Positions 31,275 through 42,720 are shown, numbered from the stretch's first letter. The stretch is 64,000 nucleotides of DNA from Plasmopara viticola (GCA_001695595.3 MBPM02000013.1:806001-870000), one strand, 5' to 3'. Notes: generated by a model not told the origin, from the sequence alone. Made by a program: numbers and translations.

Positions 31275-32797
31275 ATGGCAACTGCGGCGAATGCAAACGC
31301 GCCAATATCTTCATCGTCATCTAGCCATGACTTAAGCACTAAAGTAAACGACCAGAAAACCAATCGCGTCGCTTACGCCGATACATGGGCAAAGGATATA
31401 CAAATGTACCACGTACGTCTAATTACATTGTAGGACCTTTGTTGTGAGTCTCAATGAAATGTGCTAAGCCACTTTTGTATTGGCCATATAGGCAGCGAAG
31501 TCTGTGCTGCCGTGGATACCGGGGCAGGAGCAGCCGGTCAAGTACGTGACCCGTCATGAAAAATCACGCGAGGAACGAGAGTACGATGTTGTACTCGGCC
31601 GTTATCGTGACGATAGGAAGGAGTTTAGTCAACAGCAGCGTGAGAGTTTGAAACGTTTACATGATCTCGAGAAAGGACGGGTATGCATATGACTTGCAGC
31701 AATCGTATACAATTTTAAAAGAGTCAACACTCATGTTTGTTTTACCTGTATAGGCGAAGCAACTTAGGACAGCACAGCACTTTAATGTGATCAACAACGA
31801 ATCAATGCATTGTGGACCGAACGATCTAACGCCCAAGCAATCGATGACGCAGCCATTTCGGACGAAACATGTGACCGAGTACAATATTGTGACGAATGTT
31901 CCCCACAATGGAGTAAATGTACCAAATACAGGTCCTACGCCTTCAAAACCGCAGCGGGATTTCAACATTCTTACAAACGAGTACGAACTCTTTATTGCTT
32001 TCGAATATAATTTATTGAGCATTTTTCCTTGCTTCTTCAGGTACCATGATCTTCATGACGTTAAATTGAAGCAAGAAGTAGCACAGGCCAAGCGACTAGC
32101 AGCCCAGAAGTACTTCAAGTCACGTACATTTGACCCCGTTCGAATCACATTTGTGGATGAAGATCGAGAAAAGGATTTTTTACTCCAACGAATCGCTCAG
32201 CAGCAAAGGCATGGCATGAACCGAGTGCAATTGCTTCCACCACGGGAGCAATGTTCTGAAGGTCGCCTATACAATATTCTTGACCAACGCGTGATTGACT
32301 CAGAAAAATTGGCTACCATGGACAAGAAAACGCAGCGTTCTCTTAATCGAATAAAAAAGACTGCATTTGAAGCAAAGATGCGTGAGGCTGGCTCGAGCCA
32401 ACAAGCTCGGGACACGGACTTGTGTCTCAATCGCTTCGCTCACGAGCGCTATGCGGAGAAACGCATACACGGATATGATGTGCTTTCTCACGAGCCATAT
32501 GCAGGTCGAGCTGCTAAGCCACTTGTACCTCCAAGAACACACCCAGCACTAACGGCCTGGCAACCGATGGAAAGTGGTCTGCTCGTTGGCAATCGAGTAG
32601 CGCCTTCGACTTTAACAAAAGTCAATAGTATAAAAACGCCATCAACTATGCAAGTTGATCGAGACTCTGCGGCAGAAGCGAATATTTTAAACCTCGATAA
32701 CTCTCTTAGCTCAATTCAAGGACCTGTTCAAGGACCTTGCCACCACCAATCCTTAACGAAGGCTCACGTTCGAACAGGTGGGTTTCGAGTGGAATGA
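31275..32797 (+). CDS. Four-exon protein of 436 aa, function unknown
   Basis: Exons are 31275-31412, 31492-31680, 31754-31980 and 32041-32797. Introns of 79, 73 and 60 bp begin GTACGT, GTATGC and GTACGA and end in ATATAG, TATAG and TTCAG. The phases (0, 0, 2) keep one frame throughout. The joined protein is basic and mostly helical. It has a conserved-looking core (PQRDFNILTNEY, HDLHDVKLKQEVAQAKR, FKSRTFDPV) and a later GYDVLSHEPYAGRAA segment. I cannot name the family. The short, basic, motif-studded character reminds me of ciliary or flagellar microtubule-associated proteins, which is only a guess. It converges with the TLDc gene, 99 bp between stops. The third intron could be retained, since its frame stays open. 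Confidence 0.78.
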
Positions 32798-32896
32798 TAA
32801 TGCAGAGTGTCTAAAAAAAATAACTATCAAACATCAAATTACCCAATTTACACATGCCTACGACGTTAACGTTTAACTTACAGATAATTCATGAAA

Positions 32897-34744
32897 TCAC
32901 AACTTTAGACCATAAAAGCCCCAAACTTCGACAGTATCACAACGAAAAGATTGGTAATCGACTAGCGGTGGCGAGTCGAATGTTGTACAGGCATGCGTGA
33001 AGCCGCGTCTGTCATCCAGTTGGAGACACAAGGCAATGCCTTTATTGCCACCTCCAACGAAGATGGCGTCGTGCTGGGTATACATGAAAGAGCTATCAAT
33101 GCCGGACCACGGGTAAATGTTCATTTGCGAGCTCATTGAAAATACAAATGTTCGGCCATTTCCAAAGAAAGCTTTGGAACGCTTCCAGGACGCCGGACAA
33201 AAGGCGCCAAAGACGTTCCCATTCTCGTCCTGAATACACAAAATTGTAGGCCCTTTGTTCTCAAGTCGGTTAAAAAAACTCAGAAAGTTCCAGCCGTGTG
33301 CACGGGTAGAGTAAACGAGCTCCATTTGGTTGCAAGTCAGATAATGTGGTAGGCTTTTTCGCAAAAACCGCATGTGTTTTTTTGTCAAAAATGCAGATTG
33401 GTGGCCAGCTAAAGAGTTTCCTTCATGGTAGCCTTTATCTCCAGTCCACAGCTTAAATTGATCCGATGCATTGATCTGTACCGCAAATGTTCGCAAATCG
33501 TTCGCTTGCTCGATATCAAGCGTTTCAAAACCCTTTGGTGACATAGACGTAGTGTCAGGCTCAATAAAACTTTGCGAGACGAGAGTCTCGGGCTGATCCA
33601 CTTTAATAGGGGCTTGCTTCGAAGCTCTCCTCTTGTATTCAGCAGTGGGTGGGAACATGGCGCTTGCAATCGACTCGGACGAAAGCTTCTTCTTCTTGGT
33701 AGAGAAAAATGCTGTCAAATATTTGCGGTAAGCTACGGGTCGGCGGAAGCGTAGCGCAATCGGTGCTTGCAACTCAGCAATGGCGTCAATAAGCTCATCT
33801 GACGATAGACGCGACATCGACGCGTAGCCATTGACAGCCATGATCACGTCGCCCACTTGTACTGTGGGTGCATAATGTTTGGGATCGTACACTTCAACTG
33901 ACCCATATATTCGGGTAGACGGTGCCAACGCTAAGCGAAGTGGAATTGTGTCAAACGTCACGTCAAATTCGCCCAGCTCCGACAATAGCGGACCCGCGAT
34001 AATCTTTTCGTCTAGGGCACGTACGGCGTTGTTGCTTTCCGGTGTCTCGTCAACTTTGGCCTTCCCAACTACAAGTGCTTCATAACTGCCGTCGACATCT
34101 TTGCTCACGAGCGTCCGCGACAGTCTTCGAGACGTTGCACTTTTCGCAGTCAGGGCATTCAGTGCCAAGTCATGCTCTAGTGAGCGTTGCCACTGCATGG
34201 ACGATGCCCTGGCCACTACTTTAGTAGAATAACATTCGAGATCGTAGTCAATTGACGTCGGATACATGGCCGTCGACATGGCCTGCGAGTCCAAGGATCC
34301 CAAGACTTCTGGGTTCCGCATCGTCATCACAATAGGACACGAGCATTGTCGTAGAAACGCGGCGAGTTGCGCACGTGGCAAATGCGCTTTGTAGCAGCTA
34401 AAGTTTACGGCAATCAGGACGTCACCCTTCCTCATGTCCACCTTGTTCTCGCCGTCCTTGACTTGAAACGGTGCATTATTACACTCTGTGTCCTGAATCG
34501 AGTTGACCTCCCACGAGCCGTAAAGTTGCGAGCTAGGCACAAGCCCCACGCCCAGTGGCTTGTGACGAAAGTATACATTATACTCACCCTCAAATGTCTT
34601 GGGCACGTATGGAGGCTCACTATCGGCATTGTTGGCGTCCCAGCTACGCGCGCGTTTCCCATCACTATCTCGTCCTCTTCGCCGTGGCATAAATTGCCGC
34701 TGTTCATCGAAGATAGCGCGTACGAGGCCGCGCACGCTAAACAT
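32897..34744 (-). CDS. PDZ-like and TLDc domain protein, 615 aa
   Basis: The C-terminal 159 residues (about 457-615) form a TLDc domain: LVYSTRAHGWNFLSFFNRLENKG is its typical opening, followed by GAFCPASWKRSKAFFGNGRTFVF, an IFVGGGNKGIALCL core strand and the closing VEVWGF. Two PDZ-like regions precede it at about 54-148 and 257-340, each with a core where ligand-binding strands would lie (GDVLIAVN and GDVIMAVN). TLDc proteins protect against oxidative stress and some regulate the V-ATPase; that is family knowledge. The combination with PDZ-like units is uncommon in animals but may be usual in oomycetes. Single exon; ATG at 34744, with another ATG 18 codons later (MPRRRGRD). A possible initiator lies just upstream. 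Confidence 0.85.
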   Translation of the reverse strand: MFSVRGLVRAIFDEQRQFMPRRRGRDSDGKRARSWDANNADSEPPYVPKTFEGEYNVYFRHKPLGVGLVPSSQLYGSWEVNSIQDTECNNAPFQVKDGENKVDMRKGDVLIAVNFSCYKAHLPRAQLAAFLRQCSCPIVMTMRNPEVLGSLDSQAMSTAMYPTSIDYDLECYSTKVVARASSMQWQRSLEHDLALNALTAKSATSRRLSRTLVSKDVDGSYEALVVGKAKVDETPESNNAVRALDEKIIAGPLLSELGEFDVTFDTIPLRLALAPSTRIYGSVEVYDPKHYAPTVQVGDVIMAVNGYASMSRLSSDELIDAIAELQAPIALRFRRPVAYRKYLTAFFSTKKKKLSSESIASAMFPPTAEYKRRASKQAPIKVDQPETLVSQSFIEPDTTSMSPKGFETLDIEQANDLRTFAVQINASDQFKLWTGDKGYHEGNSLAGHQSAFLTKKHMRFLRKSLPHYLTCNQMELVYSTRAHGWNFLSFFNRLENKGPTILCIQDENGNVFGAFCPASWKRSKAFFGNGRTFVFSMSSQMNIYPWSGIDSSFMYTQHDAIFVGGGNKGIALCLQLDDRRGFTHACTTFDSPPLVDYQSFRCDTVEVWGFYGLKL

Positions 34745-34782
34745 GCTTGAGCTCGAGAGCTTGAAAATAGAAACTTTTTGTG

Positions 34783-34799
34783 AAGAACGGAGAGTGACC
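34783..34799 (-). promoter_or_regulatory. Possible initiator of the TLDc gene
   Basis: On the minus strand the sequence GGTCACTCTCCGTTCTT contains TCACTCTCC, a fair match to the TCAYTYYNC core, about 40 bp before the ATG. Confidence 0.35.
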
Positions 34800-35704
34800 T
34801 AATTTCTTGACTCTTAATTTGCTTATCATGAGAAATTGACGGTACTGCTCCGGCGGTTAGAAAAAACGCGATCCATCATTTAAATTTTGGCTTATTATGT
34901 GTATAAAAAAGACTTGAACAAAGGCGTTATGGATTGAAAAAACAGTTTTATGTAAAATTGTACGTTTTGTACGCAGAAACGCTTTTTCTTGAAAAGTGGT
35001 TAAGTTTGAAAGCTGTGTTTGAAGCCCACGATTGAGTTTTCGCTCTTGAAGCAAAACGGTTTTGTGTGCACGATCAGCCTGCTGGGCAACAACAACGATA
35101 ACCGTCGCGTTAGCTACGTGGAGGTGGCGTGAGTACTGGTATCAGGAAATTGTACACGTAAAGCTTGCTAGTATTAGTTTAGCTGCTGTTACAGTCAACC
35201 CTCTCTTCGTTACAAATGAACAATGATACAGCACCAAGTATGTGTCTTCGTATTGGGTAGATGGGCGCAGATACAATATTTGACAGTTCAAGCGGATGTC
35301 GCAGTTGGTCAGCACTGGTGGTGTAACTTTGAGAGGAAGATTAATTGCGACGGAACAGAATTGTAGCAGCCAACGTGCGAAAGTGGTAGCTTGGTGTTTG
35401 ATTGCAATTCTAAACCTGATTGATGGGTTACGAGCAGAGCAACTAATGTTATGTTTTATTATCATAAACAAGTCAAACATCGAAGCATTTGTCAAGTATA
35501 CTTACATCTTTATGACGAGCCGCGTCATCCATCCCCCCCATTTTAGTATCCATCCCTTATTTTTGTGATTGACTAATTAAATAAACTACTAATTGGCTAA
35601 GACTCGGTTTGGAATTAAAATGTTCGTGACGCCACTTTATATTTGATCCAATATTAATGTTCTTGAATTAGCAAAAAAAAGGAGTGCTTACAGAATAGCT
35701 ACAT
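34800..35704. other. Intergenic region
   Basis: About 0.9 kb between the TLDc gene start and the tubulin pseudogene. Overlapping open frames of about 90-117 codons exist on both strands (35142-35568) but none has a recognisable domain. Confidence 0.5.
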
Positions 35705-36486
35705 TCAATATTGGTCCTCGGTCTCTTCGCCTTCGCCTTCAGCAGTCTCCGCCGTGACTTTTCTAGTCTTTTTCTAGCGCAGCGAGCTCTTCCCGTGCCT
35801 TTGAAAACTCTCCTTTTCACCCACGACCGGTGGACAAACGCACGTTTCGCATACATAAGATCAGATTTGTGATCAATGCGAGAAAACACTTCAGCAATGG
35901 CACTCGTGTTCGAAATCATAGCTACAGCTCGTTGTACACGAGCCAAGTCACCACCAGGCAAAACAGACGGTGGGTGGTAATTAATGTCGCACTTGAAGCC
36001 TGTTGAACACCAATTTACGAACTGAAACGTGCGTTTCGTCTTGATTGCAGCCACTGCAGCGTTCACGTCTTTTGGGACAACATCACCCCGGTGCATGAGG
36101 CATGTAGCCATCTATTTACCATGTCGTGGGTCACATTTAGCCATCATCGACGTCGGTTCAAAAGCACCATTCGTGATCTCAGCCACCGACAATCACTCGC
36201 GTTAGGCTTTTTCAGCTGAGATTACAGAAGCGTACGAGCTTAGCATAAAGTGGATGCGTGGATACGGCACTAGCTTCGTCTCAAATTCAGCAATGTCGAC
36301 ATTAAGCGATCCATCGAAACGGAGAGAAGTCGTGAGTGACAAAGTCATTTGTGCAATCAGACGGTTGAGGTCCGAGTACGTCGGCCGCTCAATGTCTAAA
36401 GACCGACGGCAAATGTCGTAAATGGCTTCATTGTCGAGCATCACGGCGTATAAGCTCGTCACACTCGGTAGCATTTGTACACCCAC
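35705..36486 (-). pseudogene. TUBA: Alpha-tubulin pseudogene, 5' truncated
   Basis: The minus strand reads the C-terminal half of alpha-tubulin: [20 protein letters not shown], then [14 protein letters not shown], then [12 protein letters not shown], and at the end an acidic tail ([12 protein letters not shown]) with a stop. The copy is broken. It starts at about the middle of the protein, has in-frame stops near 36205, 36196 and 36112 (two at positions where tubulin has tyrosine), a frameshift after AFVHR (about 35820), and a further stop near 35755. Overall the sequence remains close to functional tubulin, so the loss may be recent. No poly(A) tract was found that would show a retrocopy. 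The gap to the DnaJ gene's stop is 119 bp. Confidence 0.88.
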
Positions 36487-36605
36487 GAGGATTCAAGAGC
36501 TAAATGAGCTTCTGCAAAGGCTTCAAAATGGCTTTCTGTGTCTGTATCTAGCTTCGTATGTTTTTGGCTGTTATTTGTATTTAAACCATATGCATTTAGC
36601 AGCTT

Positions 36606-38271
36606 CTAACTAAAATGGTATCGCTGGCCCCCCATTCCACTCATACCGCCCATGCCGCCCATGCCACCGCCGCCACCGAAAAACATCTACAAATCGTCGA
36701 AAAATCACACAATTAAATAATCTGGAAGAGCATAGTTAGCGAGAAAACATGCTGTACCTGGAAAATTTGCGAAGGGTCCACACCATTCATACCGCCACTC
36801 ATGCCACCTCCACTAAAATCACTGTCAAGATCCTCAAGATCCACTCCCGAGTCGTAGCGTTGCCGCTTCTGAGCATCCGACAGCACCGCGTAGGCCTCTC
36901 CAAGATCCTTAAAAGCGGCCTCGGCTTCGGCCTTCTGCTCGTCCGACTTGCCCGCGTGGCGATCTGGGTGGAACTTAAGAGCAAGCTTCTTGTATGCTTT
37001 CTTGATTTCTGCATCATTGGCACTCTGCGAAACATTCAATATCTTGTAATAGTCCTTACGCTTAGCCTTCTTGATGTCCAGCTTGGTCTGACGAATGTTG
37101 CTCTGAATATCGCGCTGGGCATCGTCACCAACCAGTTTTGAAGCTTGGTCGTAGACACGCAACGCCTGTTCCAGATTATCCAAGCCGCCCAGCGCTTTCA
37201 GACAAGCAGCTTTACGTAGATATGCTTTGGCATATCCATGATCGTAGTAAATGGCCTTGTCGCAGTCTTTAATAGCTTCATCGTGTCGATTCATACGCGA
37301 CAACGCGTTTGCACGATTGCAATGAATCTTCGAATTAAACGATTTATTCTTTGGATCAATCGTCAAGCATTTGGTGTACATTTCGACGGCCTCAGCATAA
37401 TTTCCAGACTTGAATGCATTGTTGGCCTCCTCTTTGCTGGTTTCCAGCTGGCGAATCCGCTTGATCTCCTTCATACACTTGGAATTGTCCGGATCCGAAC
37501 GCAACGCTTGCTGCAAGTGCTTAATTGCACTCGTAAACTCTCCTTGGTAGTACAAGCAACTGGCGCGCAAGTACAGCAGCTCGGGATTGCCTGAGTTCGT
37601 GCGCATGAGATGCGTCAGCACAGCAAACGCCTCGTCGTACCGCTCACAGCCAATGAGCGCCTCTGCACGCAACAGCTTCAATTGACTCGATCCCGAGCAG
37701 ACTTGCGCCGCACCGTCCAACACATTTACTGCTTGTGTAAATCGACCCTATATGCATCAATAATAACGACCAATCAACCAGTTTTCGAGATCAAAGTTGC
37801 CATATTTTCGTACAGCTGCAATATGCTCCTTGCCCCGCTGCAGCTTGTCAAGCGCCATTTCGAGCGTGCGCTTTTCATTTAATAGTGTCGCATTGTTTGG
37901 ATTGCGCATCAAACCTGTCTGGTATGTCTTCATAGCAGCTTCATTGTCACCCTACAGAATCAAGAAAATTCATCAATTGGATACACATATTGATTTTCGT
38001 CGACCCGTACCTGTGCAAGCTGCGCCTTGGCCTTGCGCACGTAGCCCTTGATGTAGAGTGGATCAAAGACGATTGCGCGATTACAATCTGTTATCACGTC
38101 CTTGTGCTTACCCAGCATGAAAGAAGCAGCGGCGCGGTTGCCATAGTAGGCCACGACGGTGGGAGCGGCATCAATGGCCAGCGTGTATTTGTCGATAGCG
38201 CGCTGGTAATCACCACGCTTGTACAGCTCATTACCCTGCGCCTTAAACTCCTCTGCAGGCGAGTCCGTCAT
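36606..38271 (-). CDS. DNAJC7: DNAJC7-type TPR/J-domain co-chaperone, 489 aa, four exons
   Basis: Exons on the minus strand are 38271-38011, 37951-37814, 37747-36758 and 36686-36606; introns of 59, 66 and 71 bp all begin GTAC and all lie in phase 0. The product has a series of tetratricopeptide repeats from residue 5 to about 340 (first unit [19 protein letters not shown]). A J domain follows at about 366-433, with the HPD triad at 394-396. A glycine/methionine-rich tail ends the protein. This is the DNAJC7 (TPR2) layout, in which TPR units bind Hsp70 and Hsp90 and the J domain stimulates Hsp70 ATP hydrolysis. Length (489) is close to human DNAJC7. The last exon carries a GGMGG-rich tail. A heat-shock element and initiator-type motifs lie upstream. 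Confidence 0.93.
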
Positions 38272-38344
38272 TCTACCTCCTCTGTGTGCACCTACCTATC
38301 TATGGCCTCCCTGGACGCCGCGCCCTTAGCTAAATAAATGTTCA

Positions 38345-38355
38345 CTGTAGAATGA
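38345..38355 (-). promoter_or_regulatory. Oomycete initiator of the DNAJC7-type gene
   Basis: On the minus strand TCATTCTACAG matches the TCATTYYNCA core exactly, 74 bp before the ATG. A second, weaker copy (TCATTCTATGG) lies at 38362-38372. Confidence 0.55.
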
Positions 38356-38377
38356 AGGCCACCATAGAATGAAAGTT

Positions 38378-38390
38378 TTCTCGAACATTC
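38378..38390 (-). promoter_or_regulatory. Heat-shock element of the DNAJC7-type gene
   Basis: On the minus strand GAATGTTCGAGAA is a perfect three-unit heat-shock element (GAA-n2-TTC-n2-GAA), 22 bp upstream of the initiator at 38345-38355. Spacing and gene identity make heat-shock control plausible. Confidence 0.6.
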
Positions 38391-38492
38391 GAGCATACTC
38401 AACTCAAGTTAAGCCCGCTTTTTAGCGTAATCCACACAATAATAATAGGTTTTAGGGCAAATGTAGCGATCATGCAAAACATGGCTACACCT

Positions 38493-41168
38493 CTAGAAAT
38501 TGTGGACGTCAAACTCAGACACGTCTTCTTCGACTTCTTCGTTACTTGTCGACTGAGTTCTTTCCGTCTGTTCGAGTTCATCCGCAAGCATTCTTGCAGC
38601 AGCAATAAGACTATGAACGCTAGCATCCCGATTGTGAGCAAGCGAAAAGGATGAGTAGTGACCATCGTGGTTGCTATCGTCATCTTCAGCAAAACTTGAC
38701 AATGCTCTCATGACGCTTGATCGCTCAGGATTATCACTTGTTGGACCCATTCTACCTCGGTCGACGTCTTGAATGATAGCGGACAGTAATCGTTTTCGAG
38801 AAAAGGTATTTTTTATTCGCCGGCTTTTTGTTGTGCGTTCAAAATCTACAGTTGTCAGCGAGGATCTTTGAGCAGTAGCATTGGCGTTTCGAATGACAAT
38901 CATATCAAAATTACCCCACGAACGAGCTTGATCTTTGCGTTCTGGGTTGAGAATGGTTTCTTCACCATCGCGAACTTGGTAGCCACATAAAATGTCACCT
39001 CGCGTCATTGCCCGCTTAGCCAATTGCCAGAACGAAACCTTTTCGTTTACTTCACAATACCGAGTGGAAGGTTCGACCTCGAAATAAGCCCCCTGAGGGC
39101 CTAACAATTCATCGAGTATCACACGGACGTCCCGACTCTCAGAAATCATGGCCAAAATGCAGCTAACAAGCTCGTTGGACTGAATAAACTCGGAAAGTCT
39201 CAAGATAGTAGCACTTGTCGATATTGTTCGTTGCGTACGCGGATCGAGAATTTCACTGATACATTTACAAAAGTCTGGTTTAGAGTCAGATCCACTAATT
39301 GCTTTCAAAGTGCGTGTTTGCAAGTCTCGAATAAGAAGCAACGAGGCAAGTGAGTGAGAGTCCGAGTGCATTATGTCCATTTCGCGTGACTGATCGGACA
39401 GTATCATGATCGAAGTAAACGACCTCCAGGGGAGTTTTTCTAACTGTCTTCGAATTGCCGTATTGCCTAAATGGTGAAGAAGTCTTATATTCTTGAGTGC
39501 ATTGATATCCAAGCCACTTTCAAGCAAGCTTTTGTTTCGTAACGGAATTGGTTCTTCACAAATTATGTGTAATTCAGTTCCGGGTCGTACAATAGCATCA
39601 AGTAGCTGAATCATATCTCGAATATCGCGGCGCCACCCACACATTAAGATTCGTTCTTGGCTAGAAAATTTTATTGGGGGTACTGGAACTCTTCCCACCT
39701 CGATTTGGACTGGAGGGCACGCTTTGTACGTGTCGTCGTCTTCAGCCAAAACTAAAATTTCGTCGCCTTCCTCCACAGCCATGTCTGATTCCGGACAAAT
39801 AAATACTCCACCGTTTTTTCGCTTAATGCCTACTGGGGTTGCATCGGGGAAACGCTCTGCAAGGCCACTGAATAAAACACCGACACATTCAGGCCATGCC
39901 TTGAAGTAGAACTCGTTTCCTTCAAAGCCAAGAAGAGCAGAGTACACTCGTGCAAGACCAGGAGATCGAGCAGACATGAGGACCAAGCGGCCAATAACAT
40001 CATGCGAAACGAGAATCTCGACATCGTTTCCCCCAACAAGCCTGAGCAGCGGATCATTGTCAATGTCGCGCAATTCTGCTACGATGTGACCCGAAAGCTC
40101 AGGTAACGTCTTTAGACTTAAAACAGTGCGCAAGATTGCCGCATCGGATCGATCCGCTTCTCCTGATAAAGTTGCCATGATAATAATACTTCTAGCGCGA
40201 TGGGCGGAAACTTTCAAAAGGTCGACCGACAGTAACGGTGTACCAGTTCGAAAGATGATGCGAGTACCCAGTAATTCACCTGGACGCATCTGTGACTCTA
40301 GCTCAGCTTCAAGCTCTTCTTTTTCAGTTTCAGCAAGCACAACAATTACTCCGCCCTTATTGCTCGCGTTGGCCAAGCAAATTTGGCGAATCAGAGAAAT
40401 TGATTTGTCGGACCATCCAAGTAAAAGCTGCAGAAACGAAAACGTTTTTTTCGTATCAAGCATTGCACCAAATAAAAAGCGATAGATTGCTTCACGTACT
40501 GTGTGATTTTGCTCCGCGACATTTGTCTTACCTTTCTTCAGCATATCCATTTTTGCTCGAATGCCGTCGACAACGAAACCCATGATGACGGAGAAATACA
40601 AGATGCCAGTGAGTGTCATTATCACGCCCACAATACGCAAGCCCTGCACCCATCATGCATAAAAAACAGCAATTAAAGCATGCTTTTGAAAGCAACAAAC
40701 GATCAAGAGATGAGTTCGTACTTCGCTCACTAAGCTAGTGTGTGAGCCTGGGTCCGCTAAGAACGTCCAGGATTCCCATACAGTTTCTTTCAATGCAGTC
40801 GATGGCCTCACTACCTTAAGTAGTAAACCACCAGCTGTCATAAGCATCAAGCCCAGGACCGTCAGTGACATCGTTTGTCCTCTTCGCGTTGAAATGTATT
40901 GGTCGATTCGATATGCTATCCACTCGGCTGTTGAAATTTTCTTGGAAGGAGCTTTAATTTCGGCGGCCAGTCGATTCTTTTTGGCTAACATCTCGGCCCT
41001 ACAGGTCGCCATTCGTGCAAACATTTGCGATTTACTCGGCTGAATCGGCTTTGGCGTTACGGTCTTTGTAAAAGTGACTGCATTGGCAAGCGATGACGCG
41101 ATCTCAAGTTTAGGTGGTGCGTCCGTTAAGTCGTCTTCAAGGCCGGGAATAATTTTACGTACACTCAT
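38493..41168 (-). CDS. CASTOR/POLLUX-type ion channel, 841 aa, three exons
   Basis: Exons on the minus strand are 41168-40722, 40643-40500 and 40427-38493. Intron 1 is 78 bp; intron 2 (40428-40499) is 72 bp. The N-terminal part has a membrane segment at about 100-120, a pore loop with filter ADPGSH (138-143) after ESWTFL, and a second segment at about 150-177. RCK-like domains follow, starting NHTLLLGWSDKS after the second splice, with VVLAE and GTRIIFRTG as in plant DMI1/CASTOR and bacterial relatives. These channels conduct cations and in plants act at the nuclear envelope in calcium signalling; the oomycete role is unknown. Splicing intron 2 restores the continuous NHT-LLLGW motif. ATG at 41168. 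It is transcribed in the same direction as the DNAJC7-type gene, 221 bp upstream. Confidence 0.9.
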
Positions 41169-42189
41169 CTTATCATGGATAGAGATATACTAAGAGCGCC
41201 GCAAGCGACTAATGACGCGACCCGCAAAAGTAACTTCACGCTTAGTACTACTATGCCTGAATTGTATGCAGCATTTAAATGCAGTTGCCGCCCAACATAA
41301 TACTAATACAGTAGTATACTACTTTTGCTACTTTTCCAGAATGAGCTACATCTTTAAATAAATCTAAAAAAGAGAATTAAGCCGTGACCTAAATATAATA
41401 TTCTTTCCTGCTGGTCGTGTTTGCAGAAAGTCAATCACAAGGTTTAGACCGTTAAATGTATTCACTTTAAGGTTTAAGCTTACAAGCGGTATCTGGTAAG
41501 ATTTTATATGTGTAAAGCGCGCGGGGCACAATTACAGCTGGTGGAACAACAGCGAAACATTTAAGACCTAATAATAGCAAGGGTAAGTCAAGTATATTTG
41601 GATCCGTCCGCGCAATGTTTCGCGGAAAGTCAAACATTTATGATCGTTACGTGAAAAAAAAATAATTGAGAACTTTACTCTTGTTGCCCCTTAAATGAGC
41701 ATTTGTTTTGTGTGTGGGACACAGATGGGATGCATAAGCCTCTGAGTGATACTCGTCAGACACAGTAAACACGCTGCATATCATAAGTGACATGATTAAG
41801 CTACATCCGAGGCATTATATGCAAGTCTTTACCACTACGCGTGAAGTTTGACTTAAACCACTGAAAAGTACCCATGTATCAAAGTCAGTTGTGAATTCCA
41901 AGATCATTGATAGCCCAAAAACAACAAGAAAAGATGTCCGTATTTCCATATTTGACCCTATATCAATGGCGAGTCATAAAGTGGGGAGTTACAAAAATAA
42001 TCATCTGCAAAGTACAGGCTTGATGTGATGAAGAACGGAGTCGATGGCAGAACTATACACAGGTAGCAAAGCAAAATTTCAGCAAATAATTGGGTGGACA
42101 GTGGATCTTCCAGTCGAATGCCGGTCCTAAATCTGATAACATCCGAGCGCGAAAAAATTATAATGACTTAAGCCCTAAACTTTTTTGAC
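41169..42189. other. Intergenic region
   Basis: AT-rich, short frames only. No gene or RNA recognised. Confidence 0.55.
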
Positions 42190-42720
42190 CTAATGTCGAC
42201 ATATGACTTCAAGTCTTCGATGTTGTATCATTTGATCCAAGGCCTGCCAGTTGAAATCATGTAGTACTTTGTCAAAGTCGAGGCAAGTAAACACCGGCCA
42301 AATTACGAGACTCCGTCCGCCGACAGAAATTCCGATGATCGTGAGAATATTGTAACGCATGGCGTACGCCGCATCCCAGCACAAATCCAAACTGGTCGAT
42401 TACATTAAGCTAGGTAAAGCTTGATTGAGGCGATGGACCAAAGACTTGAGCCAGAACTTTGCATCTTGATCCAGTAAGGTCAAAGGCCAACCGTTCTCGG
42501 GGTCCAGGCGAGAGTCATTTATAATTAGCAAGGAGGTACAGCCACAGCGTTGAAATTTAGTCATTCGACCTTTCCCAATTTAACTGCACAAACGATTTCC
42601 AATTTTAAGTCCATTGAGTCGGTAAATGAAATAATTTTCCGCAGATAGTTCATCCGGGCCGAGCACTTCCCACGGGCAGTGTGCTTGACCGCATGAAGCG
42701 GATTGCTAGCCGTTAGCGGC
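42190..42720 (-). mobile_element. LINE reverse transcriptase relic
   Basis: On the minus strand, in broken frames, a non-LTR reverse transcriptase can be read: KHTARGKCSARMNYL (family GK-PGPDGL region), then NGWPLTLLDQDAKFW and LVHRLNQALPSLM (family RPISLLN-DYK and RL---LP-LI). VFTCLDFDKVLHDFNWQALDQMI (motif A) follows at about 42212-42285. Stops interrupt it. It lacks an endonuclease and tail, and the boundaries are unresolved. Confidence 0.75.
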
